DNA of 10,873 nucleotides, from NCBI GenBank assembly GCA_002067405.1, contig MVRP01000138.1, positions 1-10,873 on the forward strand. Direction: 5' to 3'. Of this stretch, positions 1 to 6,998 are shown one piece after another (the stretch's first letter is position 1; the number at the start of each line of letters is the position of its first letter). The stretch comes from Syntrophorhabdaceae bacterium PtaU1.Bin034. GTDB lineage: Bacteria > Desulfobacterota_G > Syntrophorhabdia > Syntrophorhabdales > WCHB1-27. A program made the position numbers and the translations under genes. The notes beneath the pieces are model-generated. The model searched no databases. It was not told the DNA's origin and worked only from the letters and a program-made list of their open reading frames with translations.

Positions 1-41
1 GGGCCGAGAATGGCGATGACCCTGGGTTTGTTTGCCTCCAT
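1..41 (-). CDS. miaA: Start of a divergent gene, probably tRNA dimethylallyltransferase MiaA (partial)
   Basis: Reading leftwards from an ATG at 41-39, the 13 full codons plus two bases to the window edge give MEANKPRVIAILGP. MiaA attaches a dimethylallyl group to A37 of tRNAs that read UNN codons, and its proteins typically open with a few polar residues, a hydrophobic strand and the P-loop GPTASGK. The visible residues match up to the first Gly-Pro of that loop. The remainder is outside the window, so another P-loop NTPase cannot be excluded. No Shine-Dalgarno sequence precedes the ATG. A promoter-like TTGACA (80-75), 17-bp spacer, TATACC (57-52) on this strand would start RNA only about 4 nt before the ATG. 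Confidence 0.5.
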   Translation of the reverse strand, partial: MEANKPRVIAILG

Positions 42-61
42 ATAGGGATGTGGTATATAAT
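32..61 (+). promoter_or_regulatory. Candidate promoter of pbp1A
   Basis: TTGCCT (32-37), an 18-bp spacer and a perfect TATAAT (56-61) stand upstream of the ATG at 74. The -10 box overlaps the -10 box of the opposing candidate promoter, and the -35 box lies inside the miaA-like coding region. The predicted leader is only about 6 nt, and no Shine-Dalgarno sequence is visible. Confidence 0.4.
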
Positions 62-80
62 CTTGCCATTCGTATGTCAA
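52..80 (-). promoter_or_regulatory. Candidate promoter of the divergent miaA-like gene
   Basis: On the minus strand, a consensus TTGACA at 80-75 is separated by exactly 17 bp from TATACC at 57-52 (4 of 6 matches to TATAAT). The predicted RNA start is near 45, close to the ATG at 41, so the message would be almost leaderless. The -35 box lies over the first codons of the divergent penicillin-binding protein gene. Confidence 0.45.
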
Positions 81-2155
81 GAATTATAAAACTGGCCCTC
101 ATAATCTTCTTTTTTCCCGCGGCCCTCGGTGTTGCTCTCGCTTACAGCCTGGTCAATTATCTCGAAATACCGGACGTCAAGCAGCTCTCGACCTACGGCC
201 CCCGCTCGGCGACCAGGCTCTATGCTGACGACGGTGCCCTTTTTGCCGAACTGTTCGTCGAAAAACGGGTGCCCATACCGCTGAGGGACATGCCCGATCA
301 CCTGAGAAAAGCCTTCATTGCCATTGAGGACGTACGGTTTTATCAGCATGCGGGATTCGACGTCCGCGGTATCGCCCGGGCATTCTACAAGAACATCATG
401 AGGAAAGGCTACACCGAAGGCGCTTCGACCATCACCCAGCAGTTGGCGAGAAATCTCTTTCTCACGCCAAAGAAAAGCATGAAAAGAAAGATGGAGGAAC
501 TGCTCCTCGCGATTAACATAGAGAGGAACTATTCGAAGGACGAGATACTCAACCTCTACCTTAATCTCATATACCTCGGAGAAGGTGCGTATGGCGTAGA
601 AGCGGCCAGCTATACCTACTTCGACAAAAAGGCAAAGGACCTTACTCTCGCCGAGGCGGCAACGCTTGCCGGTCTGACGAAAGCGCCGTCCCGCTCTTCC
701 CCGTTCAAGAATCAGTCAAAGACCCTTGAACGCCGTAATCTCGTCCTCAAAAAAATGTACGAAGCCGGTTTTATCAGACAAGATCAGTATAAGAAGGCGT
801 CGGCAGCCCCTCTTGTGCTTGCCCCGTTCAAAATACACGAGAAGAAGACCGGGTTCTTCATCGAGCACACGAAGCAGGGCCTGGAGGAATTCTTTCCCCA
901 GCAGGAGGAGATCTTCACGAACGGGCTAAGCGTGAGAACCACGATCAACCTGAAGATGACCGAATACGCCTACGCTGCCATCGAAAAAGGGATGAAGCTG
1001 TACCGGGAGAGAAATCCGAAGGCCACGGTCCTCCCGGAAGTGGCGGTGATCGCGATGGAGGTCAAAACCGGTGAGATCAAAGTGTTGATAGGAGGAAAGG
1101 ATTTCGCCACTTCTCCCTATAACAGGGCCACCCAGGCCAAGAGGCAGCCGGGATCCGCCTTTAAGCCGGTCATCTATCTCACTGCCCTTCAACAAGGGCT
1201 GGACCCGAACACCATGCTGAGGGACTCGCCCATATCGTACACCGACGCAACGGGACAGATATGGCAGCCCCGGAACTACAGCAACGAGTATCACGGCGAT
1301 GTGCCGATGAGACGCGCCCTCGAGCTTTCACTCAATTCAGCGACTATCAGGCTCCTGGAAAGGGTCGGTGTCTCCAACGTCATCGATCTCGCCAAGAAGC
1401 TGCACATCAACAGCGATTTTGCTCCGAACCTTTCCCTTGCCCTCGGGTCTACCGAGGTATCGCCCCTCGAACTGGCGGCTGCCTATGCGACCGTAGCGCG
1501 GGGCGGCAAGTATATTGCGCCGACGACAATAAGGAACATTTTTACGACTCAGGGCGAGGAGATTCATCGGGATACGGCGGAAGAGCAGGTTGTGTCTGCC
1601 GAAGAGGCTTATATGCTCGTTGATATTATGAAAGGGGTAATAAAGCGCGGAACAGCAGGAAAGGCGGCGAGAATGCCCTATTTCCTCGCCGGCAAGACAG
1701 GCACGACAAACGACTTCAGGGATGCCTGGTTTGTCGGTTTTTCTCCCGAGCTTCTTTGCCTGGTATGGGTCGGGTACGACAGGGATGCCTTCTTGGGGAA
1801 AAGGGAATCAGGAGGCACGACTGCCCTGCCCATCTGGATGGAATTCATGTCAAAAGCCCTGCCCCTTTACCCCAACGAAGATTTCCCGGCGCCCCAAAAG
1901 GAGCCTGTCCGCTACGTCTATCCCCCTTCTCCTGAAGGCGAACCGGCCGCGCCGCTACCGGCCCCTTCCAACCAGGGCCCGCAGTCCGTGCCGACCCCGG
2001 ACAAAAACAGCCAGCCCGGCGTCCAGCCGCCTTCTCTTCCGAGATCCCAGGTCGCTCCCGCACTACCTGCGCCAAGGCCTTCCGTTGCCCCCGCGCCCGT
2101 GACGCCTCCCTCTTCTGCTGTCCCGAATCGGGATTGGGGCCATGAAAACCGGTAA
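74..2155 (+). CDS. mrcA: Class A penicillin-binding protein 1A (transglycosylase/transpeptidase)
   Basis: Bifunctional peptidoglycan synthase of 693 aa, anchored in the inner membrane, that polymerises lipid II into glycan strands and cross-links the stem peptides. A hydrophobic anchor covers roughly residues 5-27. The GT51 transglycosylase domain (about 50-220) shows the catalytic EDVRFYQH motif with E85, EGASTITQQ at 115-123, and the later EILNLYLN and GAYGVEAAS motifs. The transpeptidase domain has the active-site SAFK (S361, K364), SLN (419-421) and KTGT (541-544). The last 65 or so residues are a low-complexity Pro/Ala/Ser tail, common in PBP1A proteins. The ATG at 74 is chosen because the membrane anchor follows at once; an upstream TTG at 32 would put the promoter inside the gene and overlap the divergent gene. 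All key residues are present, so it should be active. mrcA is the PBP1A symbol in enterobacteria (also ponA). Confidence 0.95.
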   Translation: MSRIIKLALIIFFFPAALGVALAYSLVNYLEIPDVKQLSTYGPRSATRLYADDGALFAELFVEKRVPIPLRDMPDHLRKAFIAIEDVRFYQHAGFDVRGIARAFYKNIMRKGYTEGASTITQQLARNLFLTPKKSMKRKMEELLLAINIERNYSKDEILNLYLNLIYLGEGAYGVEAASYTYFDKKAKDLTLAEAATLAGLTKAPSRSSPFKNQSKTLERRNLVLKKMYEAGFIRQDQYKKASAAPLVLAPFKIHEKKTGFFIEHTKQGLEEFFPQQEEIFTNGLSVRTTINLKMTEYAYAAIEKGMKLYRERNPKATVLPEVAVIAMEVKTGEIKVLIGGKDFATSPYNRATQAKRQPGSAFKPVIYLTALQQGLDPNTMLRDSPISYTDATGQIWQPRNYSNEYHGDVPMRRALELSLNSATIRLLERVGVSNVIDLAKKLHINSDFAPNLSLALGSTEVSPLELAAAYATVARGGKYIAPTTIRNIFTTQGEEIHRDTAEEQVVSAEEAYMLVDIMKGVIKRGTAGKAARMPYFLAGKTGTTNDFRDAWFVGFSPELLCLVWVGYDRDAFLGKRESGGTTALPIWMEFMSKALPLYPNEDFPAPQKEPVRYVYPPSPEGEPAAPLPAPSNQGPQSVPTPDKNSQPGVQPPSLPRSQVAPALPAPRPSVAPAPVTPPSSAVPNRDWGHENR

Positions 2156-2214
2156 GCAGTTGAGCAATCGATCAGGTGGGAAGTAGTAACGATAGTTGCC
2201 CGAGACGCCTTTTG

Positions 2215-3897
2215 TCAGTTGCCGGAACCGGGAAACACAAGCTGCCCCTGGTCCTGCCGCTTGCGGCCGGCAGCCTTTTCCCCTGCCCTCCCCTTCGGTG
2301 CATCCGGTACTGCCGAAACAAACACGGTCTGCAACGAGGAAACAAGCATCGATCCGCTTGATTCCACAGTCTCGATGATACGAAGGAGCATCTCCTCCTG
2401 GGTGTCGAGAAAGACATCCCACGAGGTAGCCAGCACGTAGCAAAATACCTCTACATCAAAATTCGAGTTCTTGAGAGAGATGAGACGGACGTGCCAGGTA
2501 CCGGCCTCAACCTTCGGGTGCTCGTCCAGCATCTTGCGTACTTCGCTCAGTATGTGCCGAAGCTGATCCGACGTGGTCTCGGAGCGGAGGCTTATCGTAT
2601 GGTGGAACTTGATCTTGTCCCGTACGGCAAAGTTCTCCAGGCTCATGACGGAGAGTTGTCCGTTGGGCACAGAGACTATCGTACGGTCGATTGTCCTGAT
2701 CCTCGTGGAACGGAGGCCTATGCTTTCCACCGTCCCGCTGTGTTCTCCGGCCTTGCAGTAATCCCCCACCCTGATGGGCTGGTCGGAGGCGATCATGATG
2801 CCGCCGAAAAGGTTTTCCAATGTCTTCTGAGCGGCAAAAGCGATAGCGATACCGCCGACTCCGAGACCGGTGAGCACCGCAGTAAGATTGATACCTGCGT
2901 AGTAGAGGATCGTGGCAGCGGCAATGATAATGGCAATGCCTTTGCAGATCTGCCCCCCGAGCTTGGTAATGCCGATGCGTCCCGAGGACGGGGTCATTTG
3001 GTACACCCTTCGAACACGGTCCACGAGGATGTCGATAAGGCGCAGGCAAAGCCAGGTCAACCCGATCACGGTCAACGTCTCCGCCATACGGTTCCAAAAG
3101 AGCCTGCTGAGCGCAGAGTGCGATAGAGGCGCATAGGCGTAAACGCTCAAGGCCAGGATGACGAGGCGGAAGGGATTCTTTATTCGTTCAATCAGCTGTT
3201 CATCCTGATCCTGTGCCAGCCGGTAAATAAGCGGCCTGAGAAGGGGTATGAGCAGACGGCTCACGAGATGGGCCAATATGAAGAGAAGCGGGAGCACTAC
3301 AAAAAAAGCGATCCAGCGCCATAACGGTACTTGCAGAATGCGCTTTTGGGTCAGTATCGTAGGAAGGTGGCGGTCCAGGACCGGCATTTCCAACTGGTCG
3401 TAAATGTGGGGAACGCGCCTTAAGGTATCAGAGGAGAAGAGCCATACGGGAGGATCAGTCCCCCGCTGGACTTTTTCAAGGAGTATATCCAGGCTGGCTG
3501 CGGACGTTTTGATCGCTCCGACTTTTTCACGAGTCGACTTCAGGCTGTCTGCAAGTTCTCCCTCGGGCTTGCGGCTCATGTCGTCGAGATTACCCGATAA
3601 GCCCTTGTCGAGGATAAACTGCAGCTCACGGGCGAGTTGTTCGGCCTGTCGCGGTGGCTGCTTGGTATCAAGGTATTCAACCGCCCGCTCGTAGTCTGCC
3701 CGTTCCATGGCCTTCATAAAACCGAGGACCGTGCCGTGGGGCGTGCTTCGACCGAGAGGGTCGTCGGCGTCCGGCTCCTGCGCCGCAGACGCCTGCGCTT
3801 CCTTCGCGGCTGGGGCCGCAGGCGGTTTTTCAGCAGACAACCCGGTCGAAACAAACAAAAGAAGGGATAGAATCGCCAGACTTATTCTCTTAATCAT
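2215..3897 (-). CDS. MscS-family mechanosensitive ion channel with periplasmic N-terminal domain
   Basis: A 560-aa membrane protein expected to form a stretch-gated channel that releases solutes on osmotic downshock. A signal peptide (about 1-22, ending GLSA) is followed by an Ala/Pro linker and a periplasmic domain (about 45-180) that begins DPLGRSTPHGTVLGFMKAM. Hydrophobic segments lie near 191-220, 241-262, 271-292 and 314-335. The pore-lining helix is around 338-366 (LTAVLTGLGVGGIAIAFAA, then LENLFGG), and the beta domain that always follows it in MscS contains QPIRVGDYC and TIVSVPNGQL. The ending is basic and low in complexity. The ATG at 3897 is preferred over upstream codons because it opens the signal peptide and has an AAGGTGAG ribosome site. 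It is a larger MscS-like protein than E. coli MscS (286 aa). It is convergent with pbp1A across a 59-bp gap in which I see no clear terminator. Confidence 0.9.
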   Translation of the reverse strand: MIKRISLAILSLLLFVSTGLSAEKPPAAPAAKEAQASAAQEPDADDPLGRSTPHGTVLGFMKAMERADYERAVEYLDTKQPPRQAEQLARELQFILDKGLSGNLDDMSRKPEGELADSLKSTREKVGAIKTSAASLDILLEKVQRGTDPPVWLFSSDTLRRVPHIYDQLEMPVLDRHLPTILTQKRILQVPLWRWIAFFVVLPLLFILAHLVSRLLIPLLRPLIYRLAQDQDEQLIERIKNPFRLVILALSVYAYAPLSHSALSRLFWNRMAETLTVIGLTWLCLRLIDILVDRVRRVYQMTPSSGRIGITKLGGQICKGIAIIIAAATILYYAGINLTAVLTGLGVGGIAIAFAAQKTLENLFGGIMIASDQPIRVGDYCKAGEHSGTVESIGLRSTRIRTIDRTIVSVPNGQLSVMSLENFAVRDKIKFHHTISLRSETTSDQLRHILSEVRKMLDEHPKVEAGTWHVRLISLKNSNFDVEVFCYVLATSWDVFLDTQEEMLLRIIETVESSGSMLVSSLQTVFVSAVPDAPKGRAGEKAAGRKRQDQGQLVFPGSGN

Positions 3898-4069
3898 CTC
3901 ACTCACCTTTCTTCCTGTCCTGACAGAAAACCGTTCTTCCCTGTTCTTTCTCCTGCCCTGCCCACAAATCAACTTGAATTCCGTACCCTTACCGACAGGT
4001 GTCGTTTCCGGCGGTGAGAGTTTACTACACGAAAAAAGGGGAAATCAAATCGGGGGCGATATCGGGGGA

Positions 4070-4531
4070 TTAGAGCGTGCCAAGCATTGCCCCAACCGAT
4101 TTGCCGTAGTCCTGGCAGGCGCGCATGCTTTCTACGGTGTCCATGACCTTGGACTCCAGATCAAAAGGGCCGAGATCGGTTATCTTCATTTTGAATTCCC
4201 CTTCCATAATCAGAAGAATAGCGGCTGCGGCACTGCGCTGTTCGCTGCTCGGATGCGTTCTGGAGCTGAAAGCGCCTCCGGCCTTCCCTTGCAGATCGGC
4301 CTTCCGTAGCAACGATAAAAACGTTTTGAAGGAGCCTGGCATGTCAAGATGATACATAGGGCAGCCGAAGACATAACCGTCATAGCCCTCTACATCGCTT
4401 TCACTTTTAAATTCAGAGACCTTCCTTGCCTCGGCTTCGTGGCCCGCGATCCTCACCCCTTCTGCAATATACTGTGCCATCTTCTCGGTTGTGCCCGTGC
4501 TGCTGAAATACGCTATCAGGACCTTTGCCAT
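4070..4531 (-). CDS. Flavodoxin-family FMN-binding protein
   Basis: A 153-aa cytoplasmic protein with a flavodoxin-like fold. The N-terminus AKVLIAYFSSTGTTEKMAQYIAEG holds a beta strand and the Ser/Thr phosphate-binding loop SSTGTT that grips the FMN phosphate. YDGYVFGCPMYHLDMPGSFKTFL matches the second loop region that packs against the isoalloxazine ring in flavodoxin/WrbA-type proteins. Its length is normal for a short-chain flavodoxin. It may be an electron carrier or an NAD(P)H:quinone-type oxidoreductase; the sequence does not decide. The ATG at 4531 is chosen over the GTG at 4534 because the AGGTGAG ribosome site is better spaced. A TATAAT on the minus strand at 4575-4570 could be the -10 box, though the -35 region is poor. 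It is the last host gene before the integration site. Confidence 0.85.
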   Translation of the reverse strand: MAKVLIAYFSSTGTTEKMAQYIAEGVRIAGHEAEARKVSEFKSESDVEGYDGYVFGCPMYHLDMPGSFKTFLSLLRKADLQGKAGGAFSSRTHPSSEQRSAAAAILLIMEGEFKMKITDLGPFDLESKVMDTVESMRACQDYGKSVGAMLGTL

Positions 4532-4569
4532 CACTCACCTCTCTGCAGGAGATTCCCGACTCTCTCCAA

Positions 4570-4575
4570 ATTATA
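4570..4575 (-). promoter_or_regulatory. Candidate -10 box of the flavodoxin gene
   Basis: A perfect TATAAT on the minus strand lies about 39 bp upstream of the flavodoxin ATG, giving a leader of roughly 30 nt that includes its ribosome site. No good -35 box is found at 16-18 bp, so the call rests on the -10 match and position. Confidence 0.4.
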
Positions 4576-4654
4576 GTCCTGCAGGAGGAATCCGGCAGTA
4601 ATTGCAAACGTATTCCTGATCGCTCACCAGGGGTTTTGGAACAATGACTGCTTG

Positions 4655-4687
4655 AAAAAAAGGGGTCACGGTATTACCCGCAACCCC
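4655..4687 (-). terminator. Intrinsic terminator of the original tRNA-Glu transcript
   Basis: On the minus strand GGGGTTGCGG (4687-4678) pairs over 10 bp, counting two G-U wobbles, with CCGTGACCCC (4671-4662) around the loop GTAATA. Seven T residues follow (4661-4655). This is a textbook Rho-independent terminator 15 bp downstream of the tRNA-Glu 3' end. It probably terminated the tRNA transcript before integration separated it from the tRNA 5' part. Confidence 0.85.
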
Positions 4688-4702
4688 GATATTTATTAAG
4701 AG

Positions 4703-4746
4703 CGTCCCCAAGGGGATTTGAACCCCTGTCGCCGGCTTGAAAGGCC
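4703..4746 (-). other. Attachment site: displaced 3' part of a tRNA-Glu(UUC) gene
   Basis: Read on the minus strand, the segment gives the anticodon loop CTTTCAA (anticodon TTC, 4741-4739), the 3' anticodon strand GCCGG, a 4-nt variable region CGAC, the T arm AGGGG-TTCAAAT-CCCCT, the acceptor strand TGGGGAC and discriminator G at 4703. The 4-nt variable region and acceptor sequence fit tRNA-Glu; CCA is not encoded. On the 5' side only the last three bases of the anticodon stem (GGC) match; beyond 4746 the stem no longer pairs and no D arm or 5' acceptor strand exists. It is therefore a truncated tRNA, as left by integration at a tRNA 3' end, and the core repeat should recur at the far end of the element with the intact tRNA. 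Confidence 0.85.
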
Positions 4747-4755
4747 ATTTTTCTT

Positions 4756-4771
4756 GTATACCGCGATATAC
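4756..4771. repeat. 16-bp dyad next to the attachment core
   Basis: GTATA-CCGCGA-TATAC has 5-bp perfect arms around a CGCG centre and sits 10 bp inside the element from the tRNA core. Position suggests a recombinase or accessory-protein site of the attachment region, but there is no direct evidence. Confidence 0.35.
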
Positions 4772-4823
4772 TTTAAATTATGAAAAGTTACTGTAATCAG
4801 GCGTTATATGCAGTTTTTATTTA

Positions 4824-4852
4824 TTGACAGTTACCGTCTTTTACCTCATAAT
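4824..4852 (+). promoter_or_regulatory. Promoter of the integrase gene
   Basis: Consensus TTGACA (4824-4829), a 17-bp spacer and CATAAT (4847-4852, five of six matches) form a near-ideal sigma-70-type promoter. RNA would start near 4859, giving a leader of about 55 nt that holds the hairpin at 4875-4901 and the AGGAGG ribosome site. This position rules out translation starting at 4824. Confidence 0.7.
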
Positions 4853-4862
4853 TTGCCTCAGA

Positions 4863-4901
4863 TGTGGGGAAGAGTGTGGGGAAGAAGGAAGTTTCCCCAC
4901 A
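4863..4901 (+). repeat. 5'-UTR hairpin with a duplicated 5' arm upstream of int
   Basis: TGTGGGGAAGA occurs twice in tandem (4863-4873 and 4875-4885). TTCCCCACA (4893-4901) is the exact reverse complement of TGTGGGGAA in either copy. The second copy gives a 9-bp perfect stem with a 9-nt loop ending four bases before the AGGAGG ribosome site; the first copy allows a competing longer-loop form. It could modulate int translation as RNA or act as an operator in DNA. Confidence 0.6.
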
Positions 4902-4913
4902 GGAAGGAGGCGA

Positions 4914-6143
4914 ATGCCAGCGAAGACGCGAATGAAGACGAAATATGCCGGTGTAACGTACATCGAAGTCGAGGGGCAGAACGGTATCGAGAAGGTTTAC
5001 TACATAAGATACCGACGAAATGGAAAGCTCGTGGAAGAAAAGGCGGGCTATCAATTTCGGGATGATATGACGCCGGCGCGAGCAGCAGGGATAAGAGCAA
5101 ACAGGATAGACGGAAAGGAATTGCCGAACGCCGAACGCCGCGCAGAAGAAGAAGCAGCGAAAGAAGCAGAGGCCGCACGGTGGACCCTTACGAAGCTATG
5201 GGAGTCATACAAGAAGAACAAGCCGGACTCGAAATCGATCAGGACGGATGCAAGCCGCTTCTCCAAGTACCTCCAGGCTTCCCTGGGGGACAAGGAACCG
5301 CAAGAGATAGCACCCCTCGATGTGGACCGAATACGGTTAAAAGCATCCAAGGGTCACGCAGACCAGACCGTAAAGCACATTCTCGTGTTACTCAAAAGGA
5401 TCGTCCAATATGGCGTCGATAAGAACCTGTGTACTCCCCTCCCCTTCAAGGTAAAACCGCCGAAGGTTGACAATGAAAAAACCGAGTTCCTATCAGATGC
5501 TGAAGTGGCACACGTCCTCAAGACGCTAAACTCATGGCCGGATAGACAGGCGGCGGATATGCTGCTATTGGCCATGCTGACCGGCTTACGGCGAGGCGAG
5601 CTCTATAAGCTCGAATGGAATGACATAGACATTCACCGAGGCTTTATCTACATCAGGGACCCCAAAGGCGGGAAGAGCCAGCACGTACCGCTCAACGCAG
5701 CGGCAGCGAATCTGCTGCTAAAGAATCATCCCCGGATCAGCGACATCTTTGTCTTTTCTCACGCAGATGGCCGACCGTTCACCGACACGGCGCACAATTA
5801 CCGGCAGCTGAAGGAACTGAGGGCTGCTTTGAAACTTCCCGAGGGCTTCCGGCCGCTTCACGGATTGAGACATCATTACGCATCGGCTCTCGCATCATCG
5901 GGGCAAGTGGATCTTTATACCCTCCAGAAACTCCTTACTCACAAAAGTCCCGTGATGACTCAGAGATACGCGCACCTGCGGGATGAGGCTTTAAGGAAGG
6001 CTTCGGACTTGGCAGGGGAGATAATCAGCGGAGCGCGGACTGCAGATGCCATCGAGATGGCTGCAGCCACGTTATCAAACGGTGCAACGACACAAGGGCC
6101 GCACACTATGAAGATTGCGAGAGAGAAGAATCACAAGGATTAA
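4914..6143 (+). CDS. int: Tyrosine recombinase (phage integrase)
   Basis: A 409-aa site-specific recombinase that would insert and excise the element at the tRNA-Glu site just upstream. The N-terminus (KYAGVTYIEV, then VYYIRYRRNGKLVEEKAGY) looks like the small arm-type DNA-binding domain; a helical core-binding domain covers about 95-185 (TLTKLWESYKKNKPDS onward). The catalytic domain has R226 in TGLRRGEL, H316 and R319 in HGLRHHYAS, H343 in LTHKSPVM and the nucleophile Y352 in QRYAHL, with a lysine in the beta hairpin DPKGGKSQHVPL. All active-site residues are present. The ATG at 4914 has AGGAGG 3 nt upstream; the ATG at 4932 is the alternative. Longer readings from 4824 would begin inside the promoter. 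The integrase next to a tRNA 3' fragment is the classic arrangement for this family. Confidence 0.95.
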   Translation: MPAKTRMKTKYAGVTYIEVEGQNGIEKVYYIRYRRNGKLVEEKAGYQFRDDMTPARAAGIRANRIDGKELPNAERRAEEEAAKEAEAARWTLTKLWESYKKNKPDSKSIRTDASRFSKYLQASLGDKEPQEIAPLDVDRIRLKASKGHADQTVKHILVLLKRIVQYGVDKNLCTPLPFKVKPPKVDNEKTEFLSDAEVAHVLKTLNSWPDRQAADMLLLAMLTGLRRGELYKLEWNDIDIHRGFIYIRDPKGGKSQHVPLNAAAANLLLKNHPRISDIFVFSHADGRPFTDTAHNYRQLKELRAALKLPEGFRPLHGLRHHYASALASSGQVDLYTLQKLLTHKSPVMTQRYAHLRDEALRKASDLAGEIISGARTADAIEMAAATLSNGATTQGPHTMKIAREKNHKD

Positions 6144-6239
6144 TTGAACGACAGGGGGGATAGGCTTCGCGGGCCGAAAGCCGGGGAGCCGGGCAGGGTC
6201 CCCCTATTGAACAGGGAAAACCGTAAAGGGAGCGGAATT

Positions 6240-6998
6240 ATGGATAAAGAATGGCTTACAGGAAGCGATCTTATGCATCCCAACGGCAAACTACTACCCT
6301 TACAGTTATTTGATCTTCTCAAGAAAGGATGGCTCACCGCTTACACTGAACTGGGCAAGAAAATCGTGGATGCTGACACTCTGGAGCATGAACCCATCTG
6401 GAGCAAGCAACAGATTGCTCGTATGATGGCGGGCGTGGATGCAGCAGGCCGAGTCCTTGGCAAAGCGGGCTCTTCACAAAATATCGGTGGGACTACGTGT
6501 CTGGCAGACATTGAGCGTACCTACAACAACCCCAGCAACATGAAAGTGGTAAATCTACCGCCCAACAGCATTTCGTTCTCTTTTACCATGCCGCCAAACA
6601 GAACCGAGGCACTTAAGGCAGTGGAGAGACTATCGTCTTTCTTATTTGATGTCGAGAATGTCAGGATCTGTCAGACGGAGCATAGCATACGGATTATCAC
6701 AGAAACCGACCGCACGAATTGCAACGGTCCGTCCGAAGGACCAGTTGAGGGTATGGCTTCACAAAAGCAACCAATATATACTCCCCTTCCAGGCGAAAAG
6801 CCGCTCAAAGGATATCGCGCAATAGCCAAGAAGATGGGCGGCGTCAAGTCTGAGACCGTAGAGAAAGTATGGCGCAAAAATGGAGCGCCTATAGTCAACG
6901 TCAGGGGTCATGTTGAGGCTTATGAAAGTTGCCTCAACCAATGGCAAGCTGACTGGGGAAAGGGACGAAAGAAGAAAACGCAAAGAAGTTCGCCTTAA
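6240..6998 (+). CDS. Uncharacterised protein with C-terminal HTH-like DNA-binding domain
   Basis: A 252-aa soluble protein that I cannot assign to a named family. The C-terminal section (about 188-240: LKGYRAIAKKMG, KSETVEKVWRKNGAPIV, VRGHVEAYESCLNQW) resembles the excisionase/MerR-like fold that recurs in phage regulators: recognition helix, short wing 'APIVNVRGHVEAY', final helix. The N-terminal half (PLQLFDLLKKGWLTAYTELGKKIV) is typical of small accessory proteins but undefined, and the middle (about 100-160) is mixed alpha/beta. A basic tail (KGRKKKTQRSS) ends it. The ATG at 6240 has GGGAGCGGA before it; the upstream TTG at 6144 directly abuts the int stop and has no ribosome site. The gene sits between int and the repeat-rich control region, so a regulator or replication accessory factor that binds those repeats is plausible but inferred. 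Confidence 0.7.
   Translation: MDKEWLTGSDLMHPNGKLLPLQLFDLLKKGWLTAYTELGKKIVDADTLEHEPIWSKQQIARMMAGVDAAGRVLGKAGSSQNIGGTTCLADIERTYNNPSNMKVVNLPPNSISFSFTMPPNRTEALKAVERLSSFLFDVENVRICQTEHSIRIITETDRTNCNGPSEGPVEGMASQKQPIYTPLPGEKPLKGYRAIAKKMGGVKSETVEKVWRKNGAPIVNVRGHVEAYESCLNQWQADWGKGRKKKTQRSSP

Noticed and set aside
2491..3126. 211-codon open frame on the plus strand opposite the MscS gene
   Set aside because: It is antisense to a well-supported channel gene, has no family resemblance and no ribosome site; it is a by-product of GC-rich codon use.
3707..4309. 200-codon open frame on the plus strand spanning the MscS and flavodoxin genes
   Set aside because: It overlaps two recognisable genes on the other strand and shows no domain; coding is not supported.
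4703..4790. Complete tRNA gene on the minus strand
   Set aside because: Upstream of the anticodon loop the sequence does not form the anticodon stem beyond three pairs and contains no D arm or 5' acceptor strand.
4824..4913. 30-residue N-terminal extension of the integrase
   Set aside because: It would start on the -35 box of a near-consensus promoter and run through the hairpin leader; the ATG at 4914 has AGGAGG in front and a normal integrase N-terminus.
6163..6182. Hairpin GGCTTCG / CGAAAGCC after int as a terminator
   Set aside because: The stem has a bulge and is not followed by a T run, so an intrinsic terminator is not supported; the G/C-rich spacer 6144-6239 otherwise holds nothing I can name.
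6144..6239. Longer HTH protein starting at the TTG next to the int stop
   Set aside because: There is no ribosome site at the TTG and the added residues are Gly/Arg/Pro-rich without homology sense; the ATG at 6240 has a suitable ribosome site.
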